From Nostoc calcicola FACHB-3891 (GTDB taxonomy: Bacteria; Cyanobacteriota; Cyanobacteriia; Cyanobacteriales; Nostocaceae): DNA of 64,000 nucleotides. Both the position numbers and the translations under genes were made by a program. Positions 18,271 through 27,129 of this stretch are shown piece by piece. Positions within the stretch are counted from its first letter, which is position 1. The number at the start of each line of letters is the position of its first letter. The stretch is taken from contig NZ_JACJRQ010000030.1 in assembly GCF_014697355.1 (NCBI RefSeq), positions 1 through 64,000 of the forward strand. The letters run 5' to 3'. Below the pieces are notes generated by a model. That model was not told the origin of the DNA, did no database searches, and saw only the letters and a list, made by a program, of their open reading frames with translations.

Positions 18271-19719
18271 GTGACTGTCAGAGTCCGTATTGCGCCGAGT
18301 CCGACTGGAAATTTACATATTGGTACAGCGAGAACGGCTGTATTTAACTGGTTATTTGCCCGCCACCACGACGGGAAGTTCATTCTCAGAATAGAAGACA
18401 CAGATCTAGAGCGATCGCGTCCCGAATACACTGAAAATATCTTTCAAGGACTGCGCTGGCTGGGATTGAACTGGGATGAAGGACCATTTTTTCAATCCCA
18501 ACGCCTGGATCTTTACAAGGAAGCAGTACAAAAACTGTTAGATCGAGGACTAGCATATCGCTGCTACACCACCTCTGAAGAACTAGAAGCTCTACGAGAA
18601 GCCCAAAAAGCCAGAGGCGAAGCTCCCCGCTACGACAACCGTCATCGCAACCTCACCCCAGAACAACGCGCCGCTTTTGAAGCAGAAGGTCGTTCTTCCG
18701 TGATTCGGTTCAAAATCGAAGACGATCGCGAAATTGTCTGGAACGATCTAGTCAGGGGAAAAATGTCTTGGCGGGGTAGCGATTTAGGTGGTGATATGGT
18801 CATAGCCCGCGCCTCCGAAGAAGGTAGCGGTCAACCTTTATACAACTTTGTAGTTGTAGTGGATGACATTGATATGCAAATCACCCACGTCATTCGGGGA
18901 GAAGACCACATCGCCAACACAGCCAAGCAAATTTTGCTGTATGAAGCTTTTGGAGCAAAAATCCCAGAATTTGCCCACTCGCCACTGATTTTGAATAAGG
19001 AAGGGCGTAAGCTTTCTAAGCGAGATGGCGTCACTTCCATTTCTGACTTTCAGCAAATGGGCTTTACCGCTGAAGGCTTGGTGAATTACATGACATTACT
19101 TGGTTGGTCGCCCCCAGATTCAACCCAAGAAATATTTACCTTAGAAGCAGCAGCCAAGGAATTTAGCTTTGAACGGGTTAATAAAGCAGGTGCCAAATTT
19201 GACTGGGACAAGCTGGATTGGTTGAACGGTCAGTATATCCACAATACCCCTGTAGATCAACTCACAGATTTACTCATACCCTATTGGCAAGCAGCTGGGT
19301 ATAAATTTGACGGTGGACGCACTCGCCCCTGGTTAGAACAGCTAGTAGCTTTAATTAGCCAAAGCTTGACTCGACTGGTAGATGCTGTAGCTATGAGTCA
19401 AGTGTTTTTCACCGACACAGTTGAATTTAGTGAAGAAGGGAATGCACAACTCAAGCAAGAAGGTTCTGCTGCTGTCCTAGAGGGGATTGTCACAGCTTTG
19501 CAAAATCAACCACAACTCTCCGAAGAATCTGCCCAGGACATTATTAAACAAGTAGTCAAAGAGCAAAAAGTCAAAAAAGGTTTAGTAATGCGATCGCTCA
19601 GAGCAGCTTTAACTGGAGACGTTCATGGTCCCGACCTCATCCAATCTTGGTTACTGCTCAATCAGATTGGTTTAGATCGGCCCCGCTTAAGTAAAGCAAT
19701 AACCGAGAGTAGGGAGTAG
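18271..19719 (+). CDS. gltX: glutamyl-tRNA synthetase, 482 aa
   Basis: A class I synthetase that charges tRNA-Glu (in cyanobacteria it also supplies Glu-tRNA for tetrapyrrole synthesis). The HIGH-type motif is [15 protein letters not shown] at residues 7-21 and the KMSKS-type motif is GRKLSKRDG near 248. The C-terminal helical anticodon-binding region is complete and the length is normal for the family. I choose GTG 18271 ([11 protein letters not shown]), because the family starts there. An in-frame TTG seven codons earlier lacks support. It is monocistronic, followed by repeats. Confidence 0.95.
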   Translation: MTVRVRIAPSPTGNLHIGTARTAVFNWLFARHHDGKFILRIEDTDLERSRPEYTENIFQGLRWLGLNWDEGPFFQSQRLDLYKEAVQKLLDRGLAYRCYTTSEELEALREAQKARGEAPRYDNRHRNLTPEQRAAFEAEGRSSVIRFKIEDDREIVWNDLVRGKMSWRGSDLGGDMVIARASEEGSGQPLYNFVVVVDDIDMQITHVIRGEDHIANTAKQILLYEAFGAKIPEFAHSPLILNKEGRKLSKRDGVTSISDFQQMGFTAEGLVNYMTLLGWSPPDSTQEIFTLEAAAKEFSFERVNKAGAKFDWDKLDWLNGQYIHNTPVDQLTDLLIPYWQAAGYKFDGGRTRPWLEQLVALISQSLTRLVDAVAMSQVFFTDTVEFSEEGNAQLKQEGSAAVLEGIVTALQNQPQLSEESAQDIIKQVVKEQKVKKGLVMRSLRAALTGDVHGPDLIQSWLLLNQIGLDRPRLSKAITESRE

Positions 19720-19725
19720 GGAGTT

Positions 19726-19830
19726 GGCTTCGCCAAGGGAAAAGGGGAAAGGTTAAAGGGAAAAGGAGGGATCTTTGTTTTCCCCTTTGCCCTTTGCCCT
19801 TTGCCCTTTGCCCTTTAACCTTTCCCCTTT
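19726..19830. repeat. hairpin-forming repeat, copy 1
   Basis: GGCTTCGCCAAGGGAAAAGG begins a purine tract that is followed by CCCTTTG units and its complement CCCTTTAACCTTTCCCC, forming a long hairpin just after gltX. A closely similar element is at 40944-41024. It may double as the gltX terminator. Confidence 0.75.
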
Positions 19831-19910
19831 GTAGTCAATTCTCCTCATATTGGGAACTTGGTATGTAAAATACATGTCTTCAAAAGCACTTAGAAGCAAA
19901 CTTAATTACA

Positions 19911-20402
19911 ATGCCGACAAAAGCGCTCAATAGAGGGATGAGATTATCGTTGATGATAGTTACGCTTTTCATCACTTCAGTTAATGCCATAGCTGATGCC
20001 CAAGAAGCGCCAACGATATTTGGAGATGTCACCATTGGCCCCCAGTTTTCCCCAGACCCACTAACAGTTCGCGGCATGAGTGGTGGCTCAGTATCTGGAA
20101 ATCAAGTAGGTGGTAGAAGTGAAACAGTCACTGGTCCTTGTACTGGTTTTGTTGATGAAACACCAGACCACACATTAGTATTAACAAGTAAATTTAATTA
20201 CCTAAAGCTACAAGTCCAAAGCCCTGAGGACACCACCATGATTGTTAAAGGACCTGGTGGTACTTGGTGCAATGACGATTTTGATGGTAAAAATGCCGGT
20301 ATTGTTGGTGAATGGCTAGCTGGAACTTACCAAATTTGGGTTGGTTCCTACGACAAAGGTAAGTATCTTCCCTACACTCTGCAAATTACGGAAGTGAAGT
20401 AG
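19911..20402 (+). CDS. secreted protein, PPC-like domain, 163 aa
   Basis: An N-terminal signal peptide is visible: basic MPTKALNRGMR, hydrophobic LSLMIVTLFITSVNAIA, then ADA as cleavage region near residue 30. The mature part has two cysteines (GPCTGFV and GTWCNDD), likely a disulfide. Its beta-rich pattern 'LKLQVQSPEDTTMIVKGPGGTWCNDD... AGTYQIWVGSY' resembles bacterial pre-peptidase C-terminal (PPC) domains. It probably acts in the periplasm or outside the cell; partner and function are unknown. It stands alone. Confidence 0.7.
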   Translation: MPTKALNRGMRLSLMIVTLFITSVNAIADAQEAPTIFGDVTIGPQFSPDPLTVRGMSGGSVSGNQVGGRSETVTGPCTGFVDETPDHTLVLTSKFNYLKLQVQSPEDTTMIVKGPGGTWCNDDFDGKNAGIVGEWLAGTYQIWVGSYDKGKYLPYTLQITEVK

Positions 20403-20601
20403 GGTATTGGGGACTGGGAAGTGCTGAGTTAGGAGTTAGGAGTTAGGAGTTAAGAATTATTCTCCTTGTCTCCTTGTCCCCTTGTCTCTCCCCATCTCCC
20501 CACTCCCCTTTCTCTTTCTTTTCTCGCGCAATATTGTATTAAAATTAAGTTAACTTTAATTAAGATTCTTGTTGGCATAGCCATAATGGTCTAGAGCCTC
20601 T
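20403..20601. other. intergenic repeats before ftsH
   Basis: GTTAGGA heptamers (20425-20450) and CTCCTTGTCTC / CCCCATCTCC tracts fill the first 110 bases. The remainder is AT-rich and should hold the ftsH promoter. Confidence 0.5.
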
Positions 20602-20736
20602 ATGGTAATGCATGTAAGAAATCAAGTTAAACAAAATGGATTTATGAACATCCGTTTAACGGCTCAAAGTGACAGAGTGATAGAACATTCGGTTGCTCAG
20701 GCTAATGAATTGTATAGGCATCTAGAGGCAAATTAA
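20602..20736 (+). CDS. possible 44-aa upstream ORF coupled to ftsH
   Basis: A 44-codon frame ([18 protein letters not shown]... ending YRHLEAN) terminates in TAACATG, one base before the ftsH start. The ftsH ribosome-binding site (AGAGG) lies inside its last codons. That layout would allow translational coupling. The peptide is charged, has no membrane segment and no family that I recognise, and its own ribosome-binding site is poor. Confidence 0.35.
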   Translation: MVMHVRNQVKQNGFMNIRLTAQSDRVIEHSVAQANELYRHLEAN

Positions 20737-20737
20737 C

Positions 20738-22624
20738 ATGAAATTCTCCTGGAAAGTCCTGGTACTCTGGACCTTGCCGGCTTTGGTAATTGGCTTTTTC
20801 TTCTGGCAAGGAGCTTTTGCAGGTGCGCCTGCGGATATGAGTAAAAATGCAGCCAACACCCGGATGACCTATGGTCGCTTCCTAGAATATTTGGATGCCG
20901 ATCGCGTCACCAGTGTCGATCTGTACGAAGGTGGTAGGACGGCAATTTTAGAAGCCCGCGATCCAGATCTCGAAAATCACATCCAAAGGTGGCGTGTAGA
21001 TCTGCCTGTTAACGCCCCTGAGTTAATTAGCAAGCTTAAGGAAAAGGGAATTAGTTTTGATGCTCACCCCATGAGAAATGATGGCGCAATTTGGGGATTG
21101 TTGGGCAATCTGGTGTTTCCAGTTTTATTGATTACTGGATTGTTCTTTTTGTTCCGGCGTTCTAGCAACCTTCCCGGCGGGCCAGGTCAAGCAATGAACT
21201 TCGGCAAGTCCCGTGCCCGCTTTCAAATGGAGGCAAAAACCGGAATCAAATTTGACGATGTAGCCGGTATCGAAGAAGCCAAGGAAGAATTGCAAGAAGT
21301 TGTTACCTTCCTTAAACAGCCAGAAAGATTTACCGCTGTGGGCGCACGCATTCCCAAAGGAGTGCTGTTAGTCGGGCCTCCCGGAACTGGTAAAACTTTA
21401 CTAGCAAAAGCGATCGCCGGTGAAGCAGGTGTACCTTTCTTCAGCATTTCTGGTTCGGAATTCGTGGAAATGTTCGTTGGTGTGGGTGCATCCCGCGTCC
21501 GCGATTTGTTTAAGAAAGCCAAAGACAACGCTCCCTGTATTATCTTCATCGATGAAATCGACGCCGTAGGCAGACAACGGGGTGCTGGTATCGGTGGCGG
21601 TAACGACGAAAGAGAGCAAACTCTCAACCAACTGCTGACTGAGATGGATGGGTTTGAAGGTAACACAGGCATCATTATTATTGCTGCCACCAACCGTCCA
21701 GACGTATTAGACTCAGCATTGTTGCGTCCCGGACGATTTGACCGCCAAGTAACAGTTGATGCACCCGACATCAAAGGGCGTTTGGAAATTTTACAAGTCC
21801 ACGCCCGGAACAAGAAACTAGACCCTAGCGTATCCTTAGAAGCGATCGCTCGCCGCACTCCTGGATTCACTGGTGCTGATTTAGCCAACTTACTCAACGA
21901 AGCGGCGATTCTCACCGCCAGAAGACGCAAAGAAGCTATCACCCTCCGGGAAATTGATGATGCAGTGGATCGGGTAGTCGCTGGGATGGAAGGTACTCCA
22001 TTGGTAGACAGCAAGAGCAAGCGCTTAATTGCCTACCATGAAATTGGACATGCTTTGGTGGGGACTTTGTTAAAAGACCATGACCCAGTGCAGAAAGTTA
22101 CCTTGATTCCACGCGGACAAGCACAGGGTTTAACTTGGTTTACTCCCAACGAAGAACAAGGATTAATTTCTCGTTCTCAGTTGAAAGCCCGGATTACTGG
22201 TGCTTTGGGCGGTCGTGCCGCAGAAGAGGTAATTTTTGGCGCTGCGGAAGTAACCACTGGTGCAGGTGGAGATTTACAGCAGTTGTCAGGAATGGCACGG
22301 CAAATGGTCACCCGCTTTGGGATGTCAGATTTAGGACCTCTGTCGCTGGAAAGCCAACAGGGAGAAGTGTTCTTGGGTCGTGACTGGACAACCAGATCGG
22401 AGTATTCTGAATCCATTGCCTCTCGTATTGATGCTCAAGTGAGAGCGATCGTCGAAGATTGCTACGAAAATGCTAAGAAGATCATCCGCGACCATCGCAC
22501 CGTCACCGATCGCTTAGTAGATCTGCTCATCGAAAAAGAAACCATTGACGGCGAAGAATTCCGCCAGATTGTGGCTGAGTACGCCCAGGTGCCAGATAAG
22601 CAACAGTACGTACCGCAACTGTAA
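20738..22624 (+). CDS. ftsH: ATP-dependent zinc metalloprotease FtsH (FtsH2 type), 628 aa
   Basis: A membrane-bound AAA protease. Two membrane helices (residues about 5-25 and 117-138) flank a lumenal/periplasmic domain. The ATPase follows with Walker A GPPGTGKT near 208, Walker [12 protein letters not shown] and the SRH arginines [20 protein letters not shown]. The protease site is HEIGH near 433. The sequence tracks Synechocystis slr0228 (FtsH2) almost throughout, including the N-terminal FSWKVLVLW and the C-terminal [14 protein letters not shown]. FtsH2 works with FtsH3 in removing photodamaged D1 from photosystem II. The ribosome-binding site AGAGG precedes the ATG by nine bases. A TnpB element lies directly downstream. 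Confidence 0.95.
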   Translation: MKFSWKVLVLWTLPALVIGFFFWQGAFAGAPADMSKNAANTRMTYGRFLEYLDADRVTSVDLYEGGRTAILEARDPDLENHIQRWRVDLPVNAPELISKLKEKGISFDAHPMRNDGAIWGLLGNLVFPVLLITGLFFLFRRSSNLPGGPGQAMNFGKSRARFQMEAKTGIKFDDVAGIEEAKEELQEVVTFLKQPERFTAVGARIPKGVLLVGPPGTGKTLLAKAIAGEAGVPFFSISGSEFVEMFVGVGASRVRDLFKKAKDNAPCIIFIDEIDAVGRQRGAGIGGGNDEREQTLNQLLTEMDGFEGNTGIIIIAATNRPDVLDSALLRPGRFDRQVTVDAPDIKGRLEILQVHARNKKLDPSVSLEAIARRTPGFTGADLANLLNEAAILTARRRKEAITLREIDDAVDRVVAGMEGTPLVDSKSKRLIAYHEIGHALVGTLLKDHDPVQKVTLIPRGQAQGLTWFTPNEEQGLISRSQLKARITGALGGRAAEEVIFGAAEVTTGAGGDLQQLSGMARQMVTRFGMSDLGPLSLESQQGEVFLGRDWTTRSEYSESIASRIDAQVRAIVEDCYENAKKIIRDHRTVTDRLVDLLIEKETIDGEEFRQIVAEYAQVPDKQQYVPQL

Positions 22625-22659
22625 AAGCTGACTCATATCAAGTCCAGCTAATCACTTCT

Positions 22660-22990
22660 AAGTGAAGTACTCCGGCAAGATCCGCTGAAGCCGGAGCTTC
22701 ACGGTTGATATCGGTCACAGATGCAATCGTCGTCATCCGCTCACAATCCCCACCCTGCTACGCTGAGGGTGGGGACTTCCGAGACCCGTTAAAATTTCTC
22801 CGCATCAGAGCGTCAGTCTAAATCATAAGTCTTGAAGCGGACATGAGATCATTTCTGGATTATTGACACTCGCCGTGCTAAAGCAACGGGGATTCTACAT
22901 TCATAGACTCGGCGTTAGACAACAGGCTTGCGCCAATCGCCCAAGAGGGCAAATCTCCTGTAGCGTAAATTCCGGTATGTCCTACCGTAC
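22660..22990 (-). ncRNA. candidate omega RNA (reRNA) of TnpB, approximate limits
   Basis: In IS200/IS605 elements the guide RNA comes from the 3' end of tnpB and the right end. Here that region folds well: CCCCACCC/GGGTGGGG with an 11-base loop (22747-22775), then a 13-pair stem with a two-base bulge (22662-22702). The guide would be the flanking DNA beyond the right end, towards the ftsH stop codon. Existence and limits are inferred from family knowledge. Confidence 0.5.
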
Positions 22991-24104
22991 TCAGTCCTAA
23001 TTTTAAAATATTGATGCTGGCGTTCAAATCTCTAGGAACCACATAGCCACAGTGTGGACATACGTGGGTTCTCGTAGATAGAGACTTTTTCACTTTCTCG
23101 CCACAATTAGAACAGTTTTGACTAGTATTATGGGGAGGAACTGCAACAGTTACTTTTCCATATTTATATCCAAAATATTCTAACCACAATCGAAAAGTGT
23201 GCCAGCCAGCGTCACTTATACTTTTAGCTAAATGTCGGTTACGAACCAGCCCTTTTACATTTAAGTCTTCATAGGCTACCAAATCATTAGATTGGATGAC
23301 GGAGTATGCTAATTTCTTGCAATACTCTTTTCGTTGCCTACTTACTTTTAAATGCTTACGGGCATACCTATTTCTAGCTTTGTGGTAATTGTTAGATTGT
23401 CGAACTTTGGCTTTCTTCCTTGCTGTGCTGAACTTCTTGGACTTTTTACGATTAGCACGGTTTAAAACTTTCTCAGACTTGCGGTAAAACTTAGGCACGG
23501 GTTCAACCAAACCTTTGCTATCGGCAATGAAATACTTTAAACCTAAGTCAATACCAACTACTTGTTGAGTCGGATGCGTCTCAACTTTAACTTGAACATC
23601 AATCGCAAACTGAGCGTAATATCCATCAGCACGACGCACTAACCGGACTCTTTTTATTTGCTTGATATCGTAGTAATTAAGGTTGTATGTTCCCTTTAGC
23701 TTCAAAGTTCCAATGCCTTTCTTGTCAGAGAAAGTAATCGCTTTACGATTAACTGAAAGTTTGTAACCACTTGTCTTATACTCAACTGAGCGACAATATT
23801 TTTTAAATTTAGGGAACCCCTTTTTACCTTTAACTTTCTTTTTACAGTTGTTGTAAAACCGTGATATCGCCGACCATGCACGTTCAGCAGCAGACTGTCT
23901 AGCCATTGAATTGAGTTCATCTGCAAAAGGAAAAACACAGGCCAGCACAGCACAATATTTATTCAGATCGTACTTAGTGACATTTTTGTTTTCCATCCAA
24001 TATCTCAAAGATTTATTCTGGATAAACTGACTAGTACGAATAGCATCATCTATTGCACGATATTGCCTGTCTTTCCCTTTGACTTTGAACTCGTAAATTA
24101 TCAT
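22878..24104 (-). CDS. tnpB: RNA-guided endonuclease TnpB (IS605 OrfB), 408 aa
   Basis: Full-length TnpB with an intact RuvC triad: D186 in VVGIDLGLKYF, E279 in LVAYEDLNVKG and D359 in VPRDLNASIN. The zinc ribbon cysteines C331, C334, C349 and C352 are present in CSNCGEK and HVCPHCG. A lysine/arginine-rich segment (about residues 205-260) would bind the omega RNA. The length matches active family members and no frameshift is seen, so the nuclease may be functional. TnpB cleaves DNA guided by its omega RNA and helps retain the element after excision. Confidence 0.92.
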   Translation of the reverse strand: MIIYEFKVKGKDRQYRAIDDAIRTSQFIQNKSLRYWMENKNVTKYDLNKYCAVLACVFPFADELNSMARQSAAERAWSAISRFYNNCKKKVKGKKGFPKFKKYCRSVEYKTSGYKLSVNRKAITFSDKKGIGTLKLKGTYNLNYYDIKQIKRVRLVRRADGYYAQFAIDVQVKVETHPTQQVVGIDLGLKYFIADSKGLVEPVPKFYRKSEKVLNRANRKKSKKFSTARKKAKVRQSNNYHKARNRYARKHLKVSRQRKEYCKKLAYSVIQSNDLVAYEDLNVKGLVRNRHLAKSISDAGWHTFRLWLEYFGYKYGKVTVAVPPHNTSQNCSNCGEKVKKSLSTRTHVCPHCGYVVPRDLNASINILKLGLSTVGHTGIYATGDLPSWAIGASLLSNAESMNVESPLL

Positions 24105-24306
24105 CGGTTCGACCTAACAAACTACATATTTATACTATTAGGTTTAGTATAAACTAATAATCAAGGCAAAACAAAACTTCACGGAGTCCTAAAGGACTCA
24201 ACTAGCCTTCATCCCTTGTCTGAAGTACGGGATACGCAACTATGTTGCTGTTCCTCAAGGTTTTTCGGCATTTCCCTTATAAGAAATGAGCAAATAAGTA
24301 AGAAAT

Positions 24307-24347
24307 AAAATGAGGATCGTATGCGCTATCCTCATTTTTTTATTTTT
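24307..24347 (+). terminator. rho-independent terminator
   Basis: An 11-base-pair stem (AAAATGAGGAT with ATCCTCATTTT), a ten-base loop and a T-rich tail (TTTATTTTT). No plus-strand gene immediately precedes it except ftsH on the other side of the TnpB element. It may be the original ftsH terminator displaced by insertion. Confidence 0.8.
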
Positions 24348-24521
24348 GATAGTCCGATCTAAACAAGCCTTATTTCAGACTTGTCTTTGTCTCCTCTTCC
24401 CCATGCCCGATTCCCTAAGTATTTTCCCGGTGATTCTTCATAGAATCTTCATAATAAAACTGGTGACAACCCTCATACCTAAAATGGTATGCTCTGGTAA
24501 GTAGATGCACCCTGATGATCT

Positions 24522-24550
24522 GGAGAGCGACTTAAGTAGCTCTCCTTTTT
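24522..24550 (+). terminator. rho-independent terminator, possible end of a small RNA
   Basis: GGAGAGC pairs with GCTCTCC around a ten-base loop, followed directly by five T residues. No coding frame leads into it within the 175 bases after the previous terminator. It may end a short non-coding RNA; a GGTGACA and TATGCT pair near 24464-24493 is a weak promoter candidate with long spacing. Confidence 0.7.
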
Positions 24551-24654
24551 CGCATTTGTCTTTCGTCATAAGAAAGGTAAAAATAGTTATGCTAATCGCC
24601 AAGTGGTGCATTATTATTTATTGCCATCAGCAAATAAACTCACAATCAAAGCAA

Positions 24655-24785
24655 CTAGGGAGCGGGGAGATGGAGAGATGGGGAGACGCTCTTACGTAGG
24701 GACGAGCGGACGCAAAGCTAAGGAGAATAACTCTTAACTCCAAACTCCTAACTCATCACTCAGCATTCAGCACTCAGTAGGTTGT
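24655..24785. repeat. mixed short tandem repeats upstream of argJ
   Basis: GGGGAGATGGAGAGATGGGGAGACG units are followed by AACTCCAAACTCCTAACTCAT and CACTCAGCATTCAGCACTCAG tracts. The argJ ribosome-binding site AAGGA lies just after this stretch. Confidence 0.6.
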
Positions 24786-24796
24786 AAGGAATAATC

Positions 24797-26038
24797 ATGG
24801 CAGATTGGCAAAAAATAACAGGTGGCATCACAGCACCAAGGGGGTATCAGGCAGCGGGAATTACCGCAGGACTGAAGCCTTCGGGGTTGCCAGATTTAGC
24901 TTTGATATTTTCAGATGTAGAAGCGATCGCAGCTGGTGTATTTACCACCAGTCAGGTGAAAGCTGCTTGTGTAGACTATTGTCGCCAACGCTTGCAGGCG
25001 AAACATAGCGCTCGTGCTATTCTTTGTAACGCTGGACAAGCAAACGCGGCTACAGGGAATCAAGGCTGGTTTGATGCCCTAGAATCTGGGATGGCAGTAG
25101 CCCAAGCACTGAATATTCCCTCTGAATCTGTGTTGTTGGCATCTACTGGCGTGATTGGTCAAAGAATTAAAATGGATGCTTTGCGAAGCGGGATTCCCAA
25201 GCTAGTAGCAGCACTATCCGAAACAGGCTCAGATGCGGCCGCCGGCGCGATTATCACCACAGATTTGGTACCAAAATCCATAGCCTTAGAGACAACTATA
25301 GGCGATCGCCCCGTGCGAATTGGCGGTATTGCCAAAGGTTCGGGCATGATTCACCCCAACATGGCAACCATGCTGGCATTTGTGACTTGCGATGCAGCTG
25401 TTTCGCCAGGTCTTTGGCAGCAAATGTTAGCTAGGGCAGCTGATAGAAGCTTTAATTCCATTACTGTAGATGGTGACACCAGCACTAACGATAGCTTAAT
25501 CGCCTTGGCAAACGGTCAATCTCGCACCCCAGCAATTACGGAAGTGGGTGCAGAGTCAGAGAGATTAGAAGCAATGTTAACAGCAGTTTGCCAGCATTTA
25601 GCCAAAGCGATCGCTCGTGATGGTGAAGGTGCAACTTGCCTTATAGAAGTGGAAGTGACTGGCGCCCATGATGAACTCTCAGCCAGACAAATAGCCAAAA
25701 CCATTGCTGGTTCATCCTTAGTTAAATCTGCAATCTTTGGACGCGATCCCAACTGGGGACGTATCGCCGCCGCCGCTGGACGTGCAGGTGTACTTTTTGA
25801 GCAAGAAAACCTGCAAATTAAACTAGGGAATTTCTTAATGTTAGAAAACGGGCAACCATTAACATTCGATCGTGCAGCAGCCAGCGCCTATTTGAAACAA
25901 GCAGCGATGGGTGCTTATCTCCAAGAGGATACAGTGTTAATTTCCGTTAGCGTTGGCAATGGTTATGGTGTAGGTAAAGCTTGGGGTTGTGATTTAAGTT
26001 ATGACTACGTGAGAATTAACGCAGAATATACTACTTGA
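24797..26038 (+). CDS. argJ: bifunctional ornithine acetyltransferase/N-acetylglutamate synthase, 413 aa
   Basis: ArgJ transfers the acetyl group from N-acetylornithine to glutamate, closing the cyclic arginine pathway; some members also use acetyl-CoA. The self-cleavage and nucleophile site is the threonine in IHPNMATMLAFVTCD near residue 191. Upstream is the conserved GGIAKGSGMIHPN. The N-terminal TAPRGYQAAGITAGLKPSG and the C-terminal GNGYGVGKAWGCDLSYDYV match the family end to end. The start follows an AAGGA site by six bases. The gene is monocistronic, far from other arg genes. Confidence 0.95.
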   Translation: MADWQKITGGITAPRGYQAAGITAGLKPSGLPDLALIFSDVEAIAAGVFTTSQVKAACVDYCRQRLQAKHSARAILCNAGQANAATGNQGWFDALESGMAVAQALNIPSESVLLASTGVIGQRIKMDALRSGIPKLVAALSETGSDAAAGAIITTDLVPKSIALETTIGDRPVRIGGIAKGSGMIHPNMATMLAFVTCDAAVSPGLWQQMLARAADRSFNSITVDGDTSTNDSLIALANGQSRTPAITEVGAESERLEAMLTAVCQHLAKAIARDGEGATCLIEVEVTGAHDELSARQIAKTIAGSSLVKSAIFGRDPNWGRIAAAAGRAGVLFEQENLQIKLGNFLMLENGQPLTFDRAAASAYLKQAAMGAYLQEDTVLISVSVGNGYGVGKAWGCDLSYDYVRINAEYTT

Positions 26039-26103
26039 AGTATTCAGAATTCAGAATTCAGAATTGAGTCACCCGCGTTGAGCTGAGGTTCAAGGCTAAT
26101 AGA

Positions 26104-26180
26104 TGTAGGGTGCGTTGTCGCCAAGCGCCGCACCTTCAATTGTTGACGGTGCGTTAGCCTACGGCATAACACACCCTACA
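26104..26180. repeat. inverted repeat with TGTAGGGTG ends
   Basis: TGTAGGGTG at 26104 and CACCCTACA at 26172-26180 are perfect inverted ends. The interior (GTTGTCGCC...GCCTACGGCATAAC) can fold further. This is a common dispersed palindromic element in Nostoc-type genomes. Confidence 0.7.
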
Positions 26181-26223
26181 TTTACTACATTGACTGGCTC
26201 CCCAACCTACGCAGCATGATTAT

Positions 26224-26625
26224 AGAACTTACGCATTGATGCAAAATACAAAGTATGCACAGTTTGAAAACCATATCTATCGTAGGGGCACAGCAATGCT
26301 CATAGGTGTCAACTTAAGCTCAAACCTTTGTCCCACATACGCTTTACCCCCCTTAATCCCCCCTTGTAAAAGGGGGGAAAAAAGAATCCAGTTCCCTCCC
26401 CTTTACAAGGGGAGGGCTAGGGTGGGGTGATGCGGTGAGTAACGCTAAGTGAATGAACTCAATATCAAGTCTTGATAAGGGTTTCACGTTAAGTTGACAC
26501 CACTGAGCAGTGCTGTGCCCCTACCACGCGGGTTTACGTACCATCAAAGAACGATTAATCAAAGCCTGAAACGAACTATTTTCGTGAACGCATACCATGA
26601 TTAATTTGTACAGTGCGTAAGTCCT
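26224..26625. repeat. MITE-like element with nested 36-base inverted repeat
   Basis: Outer ends AGAACTTACGCA (26224) and TGCGTAAGTCCT (26614) are inverted with one mismatch. Inside, 26282-26317 and 26489-26524 are 36-base inverted copies (GTAGGGGCACAGCA...GTCAACTTAA) with about four mismatches. Between them lies a CCCCCTTGTAAAAGGGGGG hairpin repeat. No coding capacity is seen, and the element occupies much of the 1.1-kb gap upstream of cmpA. Confidence 0.7.
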
Positions 26626-26872
26626 AGATTATTAACCTTGGCATCGAAGTATTCTGAATTCTATCTTCTTATTTTGTATTTTAAATCATTCAGTTTTTTT
26701 ACTATGATTACGATTGATTTAGCTTATGATTTCGTTTTTTGTAAATCATAATCTCAAGTTAATAGTGTTCATAAATTAAACCTTATATATTAAGAATTAC
26801 TACTAGAGTTCAGGCAGATGGATAAATTTTTACTTATACATCCAATCTAATATTTATTTAATAAATGCCGAC

Positions 26873-26886
26873 TTATAGTTAACTAA
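26873..26886. promoter_or_regulatory. candidate CmpR-type LysR box upstream of cmpA
   Basis: TTA-N8-TAA (TTATAGTTAACTAA) matches the TTA-N7/8-TAA pattern reported for CmpR. It lies about 245 bases before the cmpA start. The region is AT-rich, so chance is possible. I saw no GTA-N8-TAC NtcA box in 26640-27129. Confidence 0.3.
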
Positions 26887-27129
26887 TTCGGCTTTAAACG
26901 CTGTAAACTTATTTCAACCAGGTGAATAACACTTCTGCATCCCACGAGAGCAGATTTAATCAATTCATTGAAATTTTGTTTTAGGCACTAACAATAGCCA
27001 TTGATAAAATGGCTAGCTTTGCCTTGCAAAATATAGCTTTATGACTTATTGAATTGCAAGAAATATAATGTTTTTCTTGCTTCAATTGTCATAGCTATAA
27101 AAAATAAAATTTACATTCGAGGAGATATT

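Larger units (their letters stand above)
22655..24240 (-). mobile_element. TnpB-only IS200/IS605-type insertion element (approximate ends)
   Basis: One tnpB gene is flanked by subterminal hairpins in the style of IS200/IS605 elements. The right-end hairpin is at 22662-22702 (GTGAAG-ta-CTCCGGC with GCCGGAG-CTTCAC) and a second at 22747-22775. The left-end hairpin is at 24184-24199 (GAGTCC TAAA GGACTC). The CTTCACGG segment occurs near both ends. No tnpA is present, so the element depends on a transposase elsewhere or is immobile. These elements make no target duplication, so exact ends need comparison with an empty site. Confidence 0.75.

Noticed and set aside
27049-27129. Upstream extension of the cmpA product by 27 residues
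   Set aside because: The GAGGAG site before ATG 27130 and the Tat/lipobox signal starting there fix the true start.
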